Source: Aromatoleum bremense
GTDB taxonomy: Bacteria > Pseudomonadota > Gammaproteobacteria > Burkholderiales > Rhodocyclaceae
NCBI RefSeq assembly: GCF_017894365.1
Contig: NZ_CP059467.1
Coordinates: forward strand, 2,232,001 to 2,296,000
Length of the DNA stretch: 64,000 nucleotides
Direction: 5' to 3'
In this document: in pieces, positions 39,015 through 48,575 of the stretch
Numbering within the stretch: the stretch's first letter is position 1
How the letters are laid out: each line of letters starts with the position of its first letter
Position numbers and translations under genes: made by a program
Notes under the pieces: generated by a model
Seen by the model: the letters and a program-made list of their open reading frames with translations, nothing else
Told to the model about the DNA's origin: nothing
Database searches by the model: none

Positions 39015-39616
39015 TGTGCGGACTCCTCACGCCAGGCGAGCATGCGTTCGACGTAACGGGCGATGAGGTCGATCTCGAGATTGACGCGACTGCCTGCGGC
39101 GAGGTGCTTGAGATTGGTCACGGCCACGGTGTGCGGGATCAGGTTGATCGAGAATTCGCGGCTTTCGACGCGGTTCACCGTCAGGCTCACGCCGTTGACC
39201 GTGATCGAACCTTTCTTCGCGATGTAGCCGGCGAGCGTTGCCGGTGCCCGGATCACGAGGTCGTGGCTCTCGCCGACCGGCGTGAAGCTCACGACTTCAC
39301 CGACGCCGTCGACGTGGCCGGTGACGAGATGGCCGCCGAGCCGGTCCGCGAGGCACAGCGCCTTCTCGAGATTGACCTCGTTGCCGACCGCGTCGAGGCC
39401 GGTGGTGCAGTTCAGCGTTTCACGCGACACGTCGAACTGCACGCGGCTGCCGTCGAGCGCGACGACGGTCAAGCAGACGCCGCTGTTCGCGATGCTGTCG
39501 CCGATGTGCACGTCGGCGAGGTCCAGTCCGTCGGCATCCACGGTCAGGCGCACGCCGTCCTGCAGGGGTTCGATACGTTCGATTCGGCCGCAGGCGGCCA
39601 CGATTCCGGAAAACAT
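39011..39616 (-). CDS. ribE: riboflavin synthase alpha subunit
   Basis: A 201-residue trimeric enzyme made of two tandem lumazine-binding domains: MFSGIVAACGRIERI with NSGVCLTV and, in the second, GHLVTGHVDGVGEV with SITVNGVSLTVN and FSINLIPHT. It dismutates two lumazines into riboflavin. It is the first gene of ribE-ribBA-ribH-nusB, with a probable promoter 25-35 bp upstream. Confidence 0.95.
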   Translation of the reverse strand: MFSGIVAACGRIERIEPLQDGVRLTVDADGLDLADVHIGDSIANSGVCLTVVALDGSRVQFDVSRETLNCTTGLDAVGNEVNLEKALCLADRLGGHLVTGHVDGVGEVVSFTPVGESHDLVIRAPATLAGYIAKKGSITVNGVSLTVNRVESREFSINLIPHTVAVTNLKHLAAGSRVNLEIDLIARYVERMLAWREESAQ

Positions 39617-39647
39617 GATGGAGGGACGGGCGAGTGGGTGAGCAGCG

Positions 39648-39653
39648 ATTGTA
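39648..39653 (-). promoter_or_regulatory. possible -10 element of the riboflavin operon
   Basis: TACAAT on the minus strand, 32 bp before the ribE start. No matching -35 box is evident. No FMN riboswitch consensus is found in the 102-bp space upstream of ribE. Confidence 0.35.
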
Positions 39654-39718
39654 GGCGAAAGTCGGCGAAAAACGGTGGATTGCCAGTCGCTTTCCGTCGC
39701 GGCCTCCCTGCGCCGGGT

Positions 39719-41533
39719 TCAGTGCAGCGCGCGGTCGAGCAATTCGCCGAACGGCTCCGCCGCCATGAATCCGACGACGCGCAGGCCTTCGCGCTCCTTG
39801 CCGTCGCGATCGAAGAAAATCATTCCCGGCGGACCGAACAGCGTGAAACGCTTCAGCAGCGCCTTGTCGTCGTCGCTGTTCGCGGTGACGTCGGCCTTCA
39901 GCAGCAGCATGCGGTCCATGCGCGCCTGCACCGCGCGGTCGCTGAACGTGAAGCGCTCCATCTCCTTGCACGACACGCACCAGTCAGCGTAGAAATCGAG
40001 CATCACCGGGCGGTCGGCGGAGGCGAGGCGTGCGTCGAGTTCGGCGACGGACGCGACTTTCTCGAAACGCGGCGCATTGGCGACGGGCGCCGACGCTTCC
40101 GCCCGCAGCACCGCGAGCGGCTGCAGCGGGTCGCGCGAGCCGGCCAGCGCCCCGACGAACATCGCCGCCCCGCCGATCAGCATGATGACGCCGGTGCCTT
40201 TCCAGAAGCGCGCCCAGCCTTTCGCGTGCGCCGGCAGCGGGTCGATCGCGTGCAGGAAGATGCCCGAGAACAGCAGCAGCGCCGCCCACGCGAGCATCGT
40301 CACGAGCGCCGGGACGACCGGCGTCAGCAGCCACACCGCGACGCCGAGCAGCATCACGCCGAAAGCTTTCCTGACGCCTTCCATCCACGGCCCGACTTTC
40401 GGCAGCACCGAGCGCGCGGCGACACCGACCGCGATCAGCGGCGCGCCCATGCCGAGCGCCATGACGAACAGAGCGAGTCCGCCGAGCGTCGCGTTGCCGG
40501 TCTGCGCGATGTAGAGCAGCGCCCCGGCGAGCGGCGCGGCGACGCACGGCCCGACGATCAGCGCCGACAGCACGCCCATGATCGCGACGCCGCCGAGACT
40601 GCCGCCTTTCTGGTGATTCGCGGTCGAGCTCAGGCGGCTTTGCAGCGCGCTCGGCAGTTGCAGCTCGTAGAAGCCGAACATCGACAACGACAGCAGCACG
40701 AACACCAGCGCGAAGGCGCCGAGCACCCACGCGTTCTGCAGCGCGGCCGACAGCAGCGTGCCGGAGATGCCCGCCGCGATGCCGGCCACGGCATAGGCTG
40801 CCGCCATGCCGAGGACGTACACGAGCGACAGCGCGAAAGCGCGTCCGCGCGAGATGTGGTGGCCGTGCCCGACGATGACGCCCGAGATGATCGGGATCAT
40901 CGGAAAAGTGCAGGGCGTGAAGGCGAGCAGCAGGCCGAAGCCGAAGAAACTCAACAGGACCAGCGGTACGCTCGCGTCACGCAGCAGGCCGGCAATGCGG
41001 CCGCTTTCGTCGCCGCTCGGAGCCGTCCCGGAGCTTGCGCCCGCCGTGTTGCCGGGCGACAGGAGGCGGTCGATCAGGCTGCCGCCCGCCGCTACCGGCG
41101 TCGCCGTCAGGTCGATGTCGGTGCTCTGCTGCAGCGGCGGGTAGCAGATGCCGCCGTCCCAGCAGCCCTGGCTCGTCGCGGTCAGGCGGAACGCGGTGAC
41201 GCCTTCGGCTGCGGTGACCGGCAGCAGGATCCTGATCCTGTCGCGGTAAGTCTCGACATCGCCGAAGAATTCGTCGTGCCTGATCTTGCCCGGCGCGCGT
41301 TCCGGAATGCCCAGTTGCACGGCCGGCGGGTCGGCGGTGAACTTGAACTTGTCGCCGTAAAGATAGTAGTCGTCGGCGATGTCGAACGTGATCTCGACGG
41401 TGGCGGGATCTAGCGCGCGAGCAGCGAAGCGGAAGGCTTTTTCGGGCTCGATCGGGCTGCCTTGCGCGAATGTCGGCGGGAGCAGGGCAAGCAGGCTGGC
41501 CAGGGCGGCCAGCAGTAACAGGAGGCGGCGCAT
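39719..41533 (-). CDS. dsbD: DsbD, thiol:disulfide interchange protein
   Basis: A 604-residue inner-membrane reductant conduit. It has a signal peptide (LLLLLAALASLLALLPPTFA), an N-terminal periplasmic DsbD-alpha domain with the redox pair in GCWDGGICYPP, an eight-helix core with CTFP (FTPCTFPMIPII) and VGPCVAAPLAG as the transmembrane Cys pair, and a C-terminal thioredoxin-like domain with FYADWCVSCKEMERF. It passes electrons from cytoplasmic thioredoxin to periplasmic DsbC, CcmG and others. Start MRRLLLLL at 41533 is chosen as the signal peptide start; the frame is open further upstream. Confidence 0.93.
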   Translation of the reverse strand: MRRLLLLLAALASLLALLPPTFAQGSPIEPEKAFRFAARALDPATVEITFDIADDYYLYGDKFKFTADPPAVQLGIPERAPGKIRHDEFFGDVETYRDRIRILLPVTAAEGVTAFRLTATSQGCWDGGICYPPLQQSTDIDLTATPVAAGGSLIDRLLSPGNTAGASSGTAPSGDESGRIAGLLRDASVPLVLLSFFGFGLLLAFTPCTFPMIPIISGVIVGHGHHISRGRAFALSLVYVLGMAAAYAVAGIAAGISGTLLSAALQNAWVLGAFALVFVLLSLSMFGFYELQLPSALQSRLSSTANHQKGGSLGGVAIMGVLSALIVGPCVAAPLAGALLYIAQTGNATLGGLALFVMALGMGAPLIAVGVAARSVLPKVGPWMEGVRKAFGVMLLGVAVWLLTPVVPALVTMLAWAALLLFSGIFLHAIDPLPAHAKGWARFWKGTGVIMLIGGAAMFVGALAGSRDPLQPLAVLRAEASAPVANAPRFEKVASVAELDARLASADRPVMLDFYADWCVSCKEMERFTFSDRAVQARMDRMLLLKADVTANSDDDKALLKRFTLFGPPGMIFFDRDGKEREGLRVVGFMAAEPFGELLDRALH

Positions 41534-41634
41534 CGGTGCGGGAAGGGTGTCGGAATTAGTCGGATTCTGGGGCGTGGCCGGCAACGGGGCCTGAACCGGG
41601 ATCAAGCCGTTCGAAGATGACGCACTGCGCGCGA

Positions 41635-41982
41635 TCACGGGGTCGGTCTGCGCCCGGTGGATGCCAGAGCCGTCTCTGCGGCCACCCAGTCGAGATAAGC
41701 AGGCAGACCCCGCACAACAGGGACCGCGATGATCTCCGGAAGTTCGTACGGGTGCGCGGCGCGGACCGCGGCTTCGAGCGCCGCGTAGCGGTCGGCGCTC
41801 GTCTTGATGAGCAACGGAACTTCCGCCGCCTCTTCGATCGCGTCGTGCCAGCGATAAACGGAACGGCAGGGCGCGAGCATGTTCACGCACGCGGCGAGCC
41901 GCTTTTCGACGAGATGCGACGCGAGCGCACGGGCACTCGCCTCGTCGGGAAGATTCGTCAGGACGACCAGCACTTCGTTCAT
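41635..41982 (-). CDS. cutA: divalent-cation tolerance protein CutA
   Basis: A 115-residue trimeric PII-like-fold protein with LTNLPDEASARALASHLVEKRLAACVN, YRWHDAIEEAAEVPLLIKTS and HPYELPEIIAVPV, all CutA1 hallmarks. It is linked to copper tolerance and dsbD in several genomes. It is preceded by uspA (17 bp) and followed by dsbD. Confidence 0.93.
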   Translation of the reverse strand: MNEVLVVLTNLPDEASARALASHLVEKRLAACVNMLAPCRSVYRWHDAIEEAAEVPLLIKTSADRYAALEAAVRAAHPYELPEIIAVPVVRGLPAYLDWVAAETALASTGRRPTP

Positions 41983-41999
41983 TCGCGGGCTCACCCCTT

Positions 42000-42446
42000 T
42001 CAACTCTCGGCGGCCGGCTTGACGAGCGTCACGGGGATCGTGGAGCGCTTCAGCACCTCGTGTGCCACCGAGCCGAGCACCCTCTGCAGCAGCGCGGTGC
42101 GCCCGTGGGAGCCCATGACGACCTTGTCGAAACCGTGTTCCTTCGCGTAGCGGGTGATTGTGTCCGCGACATGGCCGACCGCGACGTGGTGGGTGTAGGG
42201 AACGTGCGCTTCGTCGAGGATGTGGCGCGCGGGGGCGAGCGCCGCGAGCCCTTCGTCGCGATGGTAATCCTCGAGCTCCTCCGGGCTGACGAACAGCCGC
42301 GCATGGCCCGAGTCGATCGGAATCTGCACGTTGAGGAGGTGGATGTCCAGCTGCGCGTCGCTGCGATAGAGCGCCAGCACGTGCGCCACGGCGCGGTTCG
42401 CGTTGTCCGATCCATCCACGGGTACGAGCACTTTCATCATCGCCAT
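42000..42446 (-). CDS. universal stress protein UspA family
   Basis: A 148-residue Usp-fold protein beginning MMKVLVPVDGSDNANRAV. The nucleotide-binding signature is VVMGSHGRTALLQRVLGSVA (G-x2-G-x9-G-S), indicating the ATP-binding subclass. AAGGAG precedes the start at 42446. It lies between terC and cutA, closely spaced, likely in one transcript. Confidence 0.9.
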   Translation of the reverse strand: MAMMKVLVPVDGSDNANRAVAHVLALYRSDAQLDIHLLNVQIPIDSGHARLFVSPEELEDYHRDEGLAALAPARHILDEAHVPYTHHVAVGHVADTITRYAKEHGFDKVVMGSHGRTALLQRVLGSVAHEVLKRSTIPVTLVKPAAES

Positions 42447-42457
42447 CGCAATCTCCT

Positions 42458-43201
42458 TTACTTGTCGCCCGGGCGCCCGGCGCGCGGGTCGTCGACCGCC
42501 AGTTCGACCAGCGGCGGCGGCGCCGCGCCACGCCTGGCGAGCCAGCTGCCGAGCACGACGACGAACGCCGCGCCGATCACCGACGTTGCATAGTGCAGCC
42601 ACGACGGCATCTCTTCGACCCACGGCCTGACCGTCACGTCGCCGACCAGCATGCCGCCGGCGATCCAGCCGAGCAGCGCCGCGCCGAGCGTGATGACGAC
42701 CGGGAAGCGGTCCATCAGCTTGAGCACGAACTTGCTGCCCCAGACGATGATCGGGATGCTGATGACGATGCCAAAGACCACCAGTCCGAGATCGTCTTTT
42801 GCCGCGCCGGCCACCGCGATGACGTTGTCGAGGCTCATGACGGCGTCGGCGATGATGATCGTGCGGATCGCGCCGAGCAGGTGCGGCGCGCCCTCGACGC
42901 CCGCGTGGCTGTCGCCTTCCTCGGGCTGCATCAGCTTGAGGCCGATCCACAGCAGCAGCAGCGCGCCGATGATCTTCAGGAACGGCAGTTCGAGCAACTG
43001 CAGCGCGAAGAAGATCAGCACGATGCGCAGCGCGATCGCGCCGACAACGCCCCACGCGATGCCCTTGCTGCGCTGGTGCTCGGGCAGCTTGCGGCACGCC
43101 AGCGCGATGACCACCGCGTTGTCGCCGCCGAGCAGGATGTCGATCGCGATGATCTGCAGCACCGACACCCAGAATGCGCCATCGGTCATGAATTCGAACA
43201 C
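42458..43201 (-). CDS. TerC-family integral membrane protein
   Basis: A 247-residue protein with about seven TM helices and the TerC acidic motifs IAIDILLGGDNAVVIALAC and IIIADAVMSLDNVIAVAG. The conserved Asp residues in the membrane suggest cation (often manganese or calcium) transport; the exact role is unsettled. It starts at a GTG (43201) with GGAG seven bases upstream, 11 bp before uspA. Confidence 0.9.
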   Translation of the reverse strand: MFEFMTDGAFWVSVLQIIAIDILLGGDNAVVIALACRKLPEHQRSKGIAWGVVGAIALRIVLIFFALQLLELPFLKIIGALLLLWIGLKLMQPEEGDSHAGVEGAPHLLGAIRTIIIADAVMSLDNVIAVAGAAKDDLGLVVFGIVISIPIIVWGSKFVLKLMDRFPVVITLGAALLGWIAGGMLVGDVTVRPWVEEMPSWLHYATSVIGAAFVVVLGSWLARRGAAPPPLVELAVDDPRAGRPGDK

Positions 43202-43425
43202 GTGTGAACTCCTTGCTGATGGGGGCCGGCCGGCGCCGCGTGCCGCTCCGTAGTCGCTATGTTCCGCACGGTACGCGCGCTTGGCAATCCGTATATGCCG
43301 CAGGCAGGCCGCAGCTGTGCGCGGCGCAGGAAAACGCGTGGAACTTTGACTCTGCCGGCCGTTCAGATCGTGCGGCGCTGCCGTCCCTTGCGCGGGCTCG
43401 GGGCTACTGCGCGCCGCACTTTTCG

Positions 43426-43737
43426 ATGCCGCCATCCGTTTTCGACATCCTCGCCGAACAGCGCATCGCCGAAGCCATCCGGCGCGGCGAATTCGACAAC
43501 CTGCCCGGCGCGGGGCGCCCCCTCCATCTGGACGACGAACCTCTCGTGTCGCCGGAACAGCGCATGGCGAACCGGATACTGAAGAACGCCGGCTTCGCGC
43601 CGGCCGAAATCATGCTGCGCCGCGAAATCGCCGCGCTGCGGGGGCAATTGGCCGACAGCGCCGGCAGCGAGCGTGACGATATCAAGCGGCGCCTCGCGCA
43701 GCTGGTCGCGGCGCTCGGCATGATGTCGCGCCGGTGA
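43426..43737 (+). CDS. DUF1992 (DnaJ-C28-like) protein
   Basis: A 103-residue protein with FDILAEQRIAEAIRRGEFDNLPGAGRPL followed by LDDEPLVSPEQRMANRILKNAGFAP, the signature of the DUF1992/YhdN group (related to the conserved domain of DnaJ homologue C28). Function is not known. The ATG at 43426 lacks a clear Shine-Dalgarno. Confidence 0.85.
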   Translation: MPPSVFDILAEQRIAEAIRRGEFDNLPGAGRPLHLDDEPLVSPEQRMANRILKNAGFAPAEIMLRREIAALRGQLADSAGSERDDIKRRLAQLVAALGMMSRR

Positions 43738-43773
43738 TCGGCGCTGCGTGCGGTCGTCCGGAGGTCTGAAAGG

Positions 43774-44882
43774 TCAGGGCAGCTTGACCGCCTCGATCTT
43801 CGCCTTTGCGCCGATCCCCCGCGTCGTCGGCAGCGGCACGTAATGGGCGCGGCTGGTGACGTTGTCGTCATGGACCGCGAAGCCGACGTTATACACGCCC
43901 CCTTCGGCGAGCGCCTTGTCGTCACTGCTCGCGAGGCCGAGCGGGCGGATGATGACGACGGTCCAGACGCCGTCCTGCCAGCTGCCCGAAGCCTTGTTGT
44001 CGGCCGCCGAACCGCTCGCCTGCGCCGCGCTGAGAACATACTGCGGCAGCATGTCGCCCTCCTTCCAGCCTGCGCCGGCATCGAAGGGTGCGGCGTTGCC
44101 GCCCTGGACGAGAAGGTGTTCCTTCTTGAACACCTGCTCGGCCGTGACGGCCTTGGCGCCGGCCTTTGCGGCGTCGAACATGAACTTCGGCTGCTTTGTC
44201 TCCTTGTCCAGGTTCGAAGCGAAAGGATTCTTGCCTGCGTCGAAATTGCGGTATTCGAGGACGTACCCGTCGTCGGCCATGCCGACCGGATTGCTGCGGT
44301 GCGCACGCCACTGGATCAGGTCGACGAAGCCGCCCGCCGCCTTGAGGCGCTCGATCTCGGCGAGCGGCTTGCCGGTCTTCCAGTCGGACGGGTCGGTGCG
44401 CGTTGCCGGCAGGTATTTGCGCACGTCGGTTTTCTTGATCGCCGCCAGCAGCGGGTTGGCCGCCACTTCCTCGCTGCTCGCCTGCCCGCGGGTGTCGCGC
44501 TCGCCATCGTGGCACGTCAGCCAGCACCCCTGCTCGGCGAACAGCGGCACCTTGCCGTCGTCGAGCATGATCGACACGCGGTCTTCATAGATCGCCGGTT
44601 GCTTGCCGTCGCGGACCTCCTGCTTGAGACGCGGGCCGCCGTACGCTTTCCACTCCTTGCCGTCGAAACGGTAATACGGGTATTCGACGCCGGGCCACGC
44701 GCCTTTCGTTTTCCACTGCAGGCGCAGGTACGCGTTTCGCGTGTCGTAAGCGGCCTGGACCGTCAGAACAGCGTGATCTCTTCGGCGGGAACCTTCGACC
44801 AGTCGATGGTCGCCGGATCGGCTGCGATCGAGGGGCCGGCGGTGAGGACAGCGCAAATCGCGCTCAGTGCAAGCTTGTTCAT
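43774..44882 (-). pseudogene. EB_dh-type haem-binding protein (ethylbenzene dehydrogenase gamma-like), internally deleted and frameshifted
   Basis: The frame starting at 44882 gives a signal peptide (MNKLALSAICAVLTAGPSIA) and DWSKVPAEEITLF, then stops. Directly next to it, in another frame, begins VLTVQAAYDTRNAYLRLQWK, which continues for over 300 residues of EB_dh/haem-b-binding domain with CWLTCHDGE (a C-x3-CH motif), IQWRAHRSNP and NVGFAVHDDNVTSRAHYVPL. In relatives I recall, the segment between VTLFYPGQ and the VQAAYD strand is about 70-90 residues with a c-type haem motif; here it is gone. This is best read as a deletion with frameshift. The C-terminal part has no start of its own with a signal peptide. 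Confidence 0.7.
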
Positions 44883-45043
44883 GGCGTCTCCTGGTCGTGA
44901 AGAAGGGTTCTGGCGCCGGTTGCGTGGCGCTGCTGCCAAGATATGCCGGACAGCATAATACCGATACTGTCGACGCGGCAGATTCATGACGAGCGCGTTG
45001 ACTCCGGGCAGCCGGGGCCGGGCCGATGAGCGATGTCAGGTCG

Positions 45044-45835
45044 CTACTTGAGAAGCCGCCGCCGCGTCAGCGCGAGCGCCAGCCAGAAGGCTGCGGCGCC
45101 GTAGCCGGCGATGACGCCCAGATGCAGGGCGACGTTCTCCGGCAGCCGTCCGAGCAGCAGCGGGCGGGCGAGTTCGATCGCGTGCGTCAGCGGCAGCAGG
45201 GTCGCGGCGGCACGCAGCGCGGGGGGGAGCTGTTCGATCGGGAAGAACACACCGGACACCAGCGTCATCGGCGTGATGAACAACGTGAAGTAATACATGA
45301 AGAAGTCGTAGCTTGGCGCGAGCGCCGTCATCACCAGGCCGAGCGCGGCGAACGCGAGGCCGACGAGGAAGATCAGCGGCAGCAGCCACAGCACGTAACG
45401 GGTGTCGACGAGGCTGAAGGCCGAGATCACGAGCAGGATCGCGGCGCCCGACAGCAGCGCTTTCGACGCCGCCCACACCAGCTCGGCGAACACGACGTCG
45501 TCGAGGTCGATCGGTGCGTTCATGATCGCTTCCCAGGTCTTCTGCACGTGCATGCGCGAGAAACCGGAATACAGCACTTCGAACGACGCCGCATTCATCG
45601 TCGAATAGCACACCATGCCCGCCGCGAGAAAGCTGATGTAGCGCACGCCGCCGACTTCGGGCACCAGCATGCCGATGCCGAAGCCGAGGCCGAACAGGTA
45701 GATCACCGGGTCGGCGAGGTTGCCGAGCACCGACGGCAGCGCGAGCTTGCGCCAGACGAGGAAATTGCGCCGCCATACCGGGATGAAGCGGCGCGAGAGT
45801 TGCGGCGCGCGCCAGGAACTCGCTGAGGTCGGCAT
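45044..45835 (-). CDS. nodJ: ABC-2 type transporter permease, NodJ family
   Basis: A 263-residue membrane protein with six TM helices (LADPVIYLFGLGFGIG; FFMYYFTLFITPMTLVSGVFFPI; the latter is the family motif). It pairs with the ATPase gene immediately upstream (13-bp gap). NodIJ-type exporters outside rhizobia move lipids or polysaccharides; no nodulation role is implied. Confidence 0.88.
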   Translation of the reverse strand: MPTSASSWRAPQLSRRFIPVWRRNFLVWRKLALPSVLGNLADPVIYLFGLGFGIGMLVPEVGGVRYISFLAAGMVCYSTMNAASFEVLYSGFSRMHVQKTWEAIMNAPIDLDDVVFAELVWAASKALLSGAAILLVISAFSLVDTRYVLWLLPLIFLVGLAFAALGLVMTALAPSYDFFMYYFTLFITPMTLVSGVFFPIEQLPPALRAAATLLPLTHAIELARPLLLGRLPENVALHLGVIAGYGAAAFWLALALTRRRLLK

Positions 45836-45848
45836 CGATTCGCTCTGG

Positions 45849-46862
45849 TCAGTCCCTGAGCTCGCGCCCGGTGAGCTTGAGGAACACGTCTTCTAGGTTC
45901 GCCGGGCGGTGCAGGTAACGCAGGCCGCTCTGCGCGGACAGGTGTGCGAGCAGCGGCGCCGCGTCCTCGACGTAGCAGAAGGCGGTCTCGCCGCTGACTT
46001 CGAAGCGCCGCGCGAACGCCGCCGCATGCCGCGCGGCCCAGGCTTCGGCGCCGCCCGCGGCACCGCCGCCGTTCCAGTCGCCGTAGACCTCGACGACCTG
46101 CGGCTCGATCTGCGCGGCGATGACATCGCGTGGGCTGCCTTCGGTCAGCATGCGTCCGGCGTCGAGAATCGCGAGGCGGTCGGCGAGGCGCTCGGCCTCG
46201 TCCATGAAATGGGTCGTCAGCAGGATCGTCGTGCCGGCGCGGCTCAGGTGCTTGAGGCGTTCCCAGATCAGGTGGCGCGCCTGCGGATCGAGGCCGGTGG
46301 TCGGCTCGTCGAGGATCAGCAGGTCGGGGCGGTTGACCAGCGCGCGGGCGAGCGTCAGGCGCCGCTTCATGCCGCCCGACAGCGCCTGGATGCGCGCGTC
46401 GCGCTTGCCCTCGAGGCCGGCGAACGCGAGCAGCTCCGGGATGCGCGCGCGGATCGTCGCCTCGTCGAGGCCGAAATAGCGGCCGTAGACGATCAGGTTC
46501 TCGGCGCACGTGAAATCGGGGTCGAGGCTGTCCTGCTGCGGCACGATGCCGACGCGCATGCGCGCTTCCCGCGCGCGCGCCGGCACCGGCAGGCCGGCGA
46601 GTCGGATCTCGCCGGCGGACGGCGCGGTGAGCCCGAGCGCGCAGCGCAGCGTCGTCGTCTTGCCGGCGCCGTTCGGGCCGAGCAGCGTGAAGCACTCGCC
46701 GCGTCGCAGCTCGAGGTCGATGCCGGCGACCACCTCGGTGTCGCCGTAGCGCTTGCGCAGGCCGCGGATCGACAGCGGGGAGGCCGGCGACCGGCTCGCG
46801 AGCGTCAGGGGACGATCCGCCTGCACCGGCTCTCCGGAAAAGTCCGTCCTCGCAAGATGCAC
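45849..46862 (-). CDS. nodI: ABC transporter ATPase, NodI family
   Basis: A 337-residue ATPase. Walker [13 protein letters not shown]-loop [11 protein letters not shown], signature [16 protein letters not shown], Walker [15 protein letters not shown]-loop TTHFMDEAE; the NodI-specific C-terminal domain ends [15 protein letters not shown]. The frame starts at a GTG (46862) with an N-terminal extension of about 28 residues before the core, so the true start may be further in. It couples to the NodJ permease downstream. Confidence 0.9.
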   Translation of the reverse strand: MHLARTDFSGEPVQADRPLTLASRSPASPLSIRGLRKRYGDTEVVAGIDLELRRGECFTLLGPNGAGKTTTLRCALGLTAPSAGEIRLAGLPVPARAREARMRVGIVPQQDSLDPDFTCAENLIVYGRYFGLDEATIRARIPELLAFAGLEGKRDARIQALSGGMKRRLTLARALVNRPDLLILDEPTTGLDPQARHLIWERLKHLSRAGTTILLTTHFMDEAERLADRLAILDAGRMLTEGSPRDVIAAQIEPQVVEVYGDWNGGGAAGGAEAWAARHAAAFARRFEVSGETAFCYVEDAAPLLAHLSAQSGLRYLHRPANLEDVFLKLTGRELRD

Positions 46863-46869
46863 TGCATCA

Positions 46870-47481
46870 TCATCCTACCGGCGGCTTGGTGTCGGTGAAG
46901 CTCGGGCGGGCGAACAGGCGTGCGGCCAGTGCCGCGAGCGCGGGGTGCCCGGCGCGCCAGTCGTAGTCCGGATGGCGCAGGTCGAGGTAGGCGAGCGCGG
47001 CGCCGACCGCAATGTCGCCGAGGCTCAGGCTGTCGCCGTGCAGCCAGTGACGACCGGTCGCGCGCCGCTCGAGCTCGTCCAGCGCCCGGCCGATCTTGCC
47101 CGTCTGGTGCGCGATCTCGTCGTCGCTGCGCTTCGCCTCGGGGCGGCGCGACTCGAGCACCATCGCGACGGCCGCATCGGTGATGCCGTCGGCGAGCGCC
47201 TCGATCTGCCGCACCCGCACCGCCTCGATCGGTTCGTGCGGCAGCAGGTGCGGGGAAACGTTGAGGGTTTCGAGGTAGCCGGCGATGACGGGGGAATCGA
47301 AGAGCACTTCGCCGCCGTCGGTGAGCAGCGCCGGCACCTTGCCGAGCGGGTTCACGGAAGGGATGCGCGTGTTCACTTCCCACGGCGAATCGACGACGAG
47401 CTCGAACGGCAGCCCTTTTTCGGCGAGGATGATGCGGATCTTGCGCGCGTACGGGCTGGTGAGCGAGGCGAAAAGCTTCAT
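46870..47481 (-). CDS. glutathione S-transferase
   Basis: A 203-residue GST. The N-terminal thioredoxin-like domain has [20 protein letters not shown] and [20 protein letters not shown] (the cis-Pro and Asp-Ser glutathione site). The C-terminal helical domain has [18 protein letters not shown] (N-capping box). Similar to the YibF/YliJ-type single GSTs. Substrate unknown. It lies between a hydrolase gene and nodI. Confidence 0.88.
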   Translation of the reverse strand: MKLFASLTSPYARKIRIILAEKGLPFELVVDSPWEVNTRIPSVNPLGKVPALLTDGGEVLFDSPVIAGYLETLNVSPHLLPHEPIEAVRVRQIEALADGITDAAVAMVLESRRPEAKRSDDEIAHQTGKIGRALDELERRATGRHWLHGDSLSLGDIAVGAALAYLDLRHPDYDWRAGHPALAALAARLFARPSFTDTKPPVG

Positions 47482-47519
47482 TGCGGCGATCTCCTTGAGG
47501 GCGGGTGCCCGGGCACTGT

Positions 47520-48167
47520 TCAGCGCGGCGCCCAGGCGCGCGCGATGATGTCGCGGATCAGATGCAGCTTGCCGTGGAAGAAATGGTCGGCGCCCGGGAC
47601 GACGACGATCGGCAGTTCCTGCGGTCGCGCCCAGTCGAGCACGTTCGCCAGCGCGACGTTCTCGTCCTCGGCGCCGTGGATCACCAGCGTATCCTTCGGC
47701 ACCGCTTCGGTGGTGTAGCTGCGCGCACCGCGCACTTCGCCGGTCGCGGTGCCGACCAGCACGATGCGCTCGGCCGGCGTCAGGCTGTCGGCGAGCCGTT
47801 TCGCGACCCGCGTCTGGACGAAGGCGCCGAACGAGAATCCGCCCAGCGCGATCGGCAGGCTGCCCCAGCGCGATTGCGCCCACGCGATCACCGACAGCAT
47901 GTCCTCGGTCTCGGCGTCGCCATGGTCGTGCGCGCCCTCGCTCTTGCCGACGCCGCGGAAGTTCGGCCGGATCGTGGCGTAGCCGAGTTCGCGCAGGCTG
48001 CGGGCGAGCGTGTGGGCGATCTTGTTCGTGTTCGCGCCGCCGAACAGCGGGTGCGGATGGCACACCAGCGCGATGCCGCGGATCGTCCCGGGGACGTCGA
48101 TCAGCGCCTCGATCGCGCCGTCCGGGCCGCGCAGCAGCACGCTTTCGCTCGCCTGCGGCCGGCTCAT
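47520..48167 (-). CDS. alpha/beta-hydrolase fold protein
   Basis: A 215-residue hydrolase of the small YpfH/CC2672-like group: HPHPLFGGANTNKIAH, RPNFRGVGKSEGAHDHG, nucleophile elbow GGFSFGAF (Ser), Asp in HGAEDENV and His in PGADHFFHGKL. No lid domain. The substrate is unknown. Its start overlaps the preceding ferredoxin gene stop by ATGA. Confidence 0.88.
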   Translation of the reverse strand: MSRPQASESVLLRGPDGAIEALIDVPGTIRGIALVCHPHPLFGGANTNKIAHTLARSLRELGYATIRPNFRGVGKSEGAHDHGDAETEDMLSVIAWAQSRWGSLPIALGGFSFGAFVQTRVAKRLADSLTPAERIVLVGTATGEVRGARSYTTEAVPKDTLVIHGAEDENVALANVLDWARPQELPIVVVPGADHFFHGKLHLIRDIIARAWAPR

Positions 48168-48484
48168 GCGGCGTCCGGCAGGCGCAGGCGGGTCACGATG
48201 CGGCCATGGACGAGATGCTCGTCGATGATCTCGTCGATGTCTTCCTTGTCGATATACGTGTACCAGACGTTGTCGGGGTACACGACGAGCACCGGGCCTT
48301 CGTCGCAGCGGTCGAGACAGCCGGCCTTGTTGATGCGGATCTTGCCGCGGCCCTTGAGGCCGAGCGCCGCGATGCGGTCTTTCGCATACGTCTGCATCCC
48401 GGTGGCGTTGTGGTTGTTGCAGCAGGTGTCGCCGGGTTCGCGCTGGTTGCAGCAGAAGAAAACGTGGTGCTTGAAGTAACTCAT
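48164..48484 (-). CDS. thioredoxin-like [2Fe-2S] ferredoxin
   Basis: A 106-residue protein of the thioredoxin-fold 2Fe-2S family (as in Aquifex Fd and NuoE). Cys11/Cys12, Cys21/Cys22, Cys56 and Cys60 (AGCLDRCDEGP) provide the cluster ligands C-x~9-C and C-x3-C. Such proteins are often encoded with hydrolases or in nitrogen-fixation regions. The electron partner is unknown. GGAGA precedes the ATG at 48484. Confidence 0.9.
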   Translation of the reverse strand: MSYFKHHVFFCCNQREPGDTCCNNHNATGMQTYAKDRIAALGLKGRGKIRINKAGCLDRCDEGPVLVVYPDNVWYTYIDKEDIDEIIDEHLVHGRIVTRLRLPDAA

Positions 48485-48575
48485 CGACGGTCTCCGGTGG
48501 GGAAGGTGGCCGGCGCCGCAACGCCGGACCGGCTTCGGGCCGATTATAGCTGCGGGACAATCCTCCCCGCGCAGT

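Noticed and set aside
39005..41413. 802-codon plus-strand frame opposite ribE and dsbD
   Set aside because: Low-complexity Arg/Asp/Gln/His translation and no ribosome site; dsbD and ribE on the other strand are certain.
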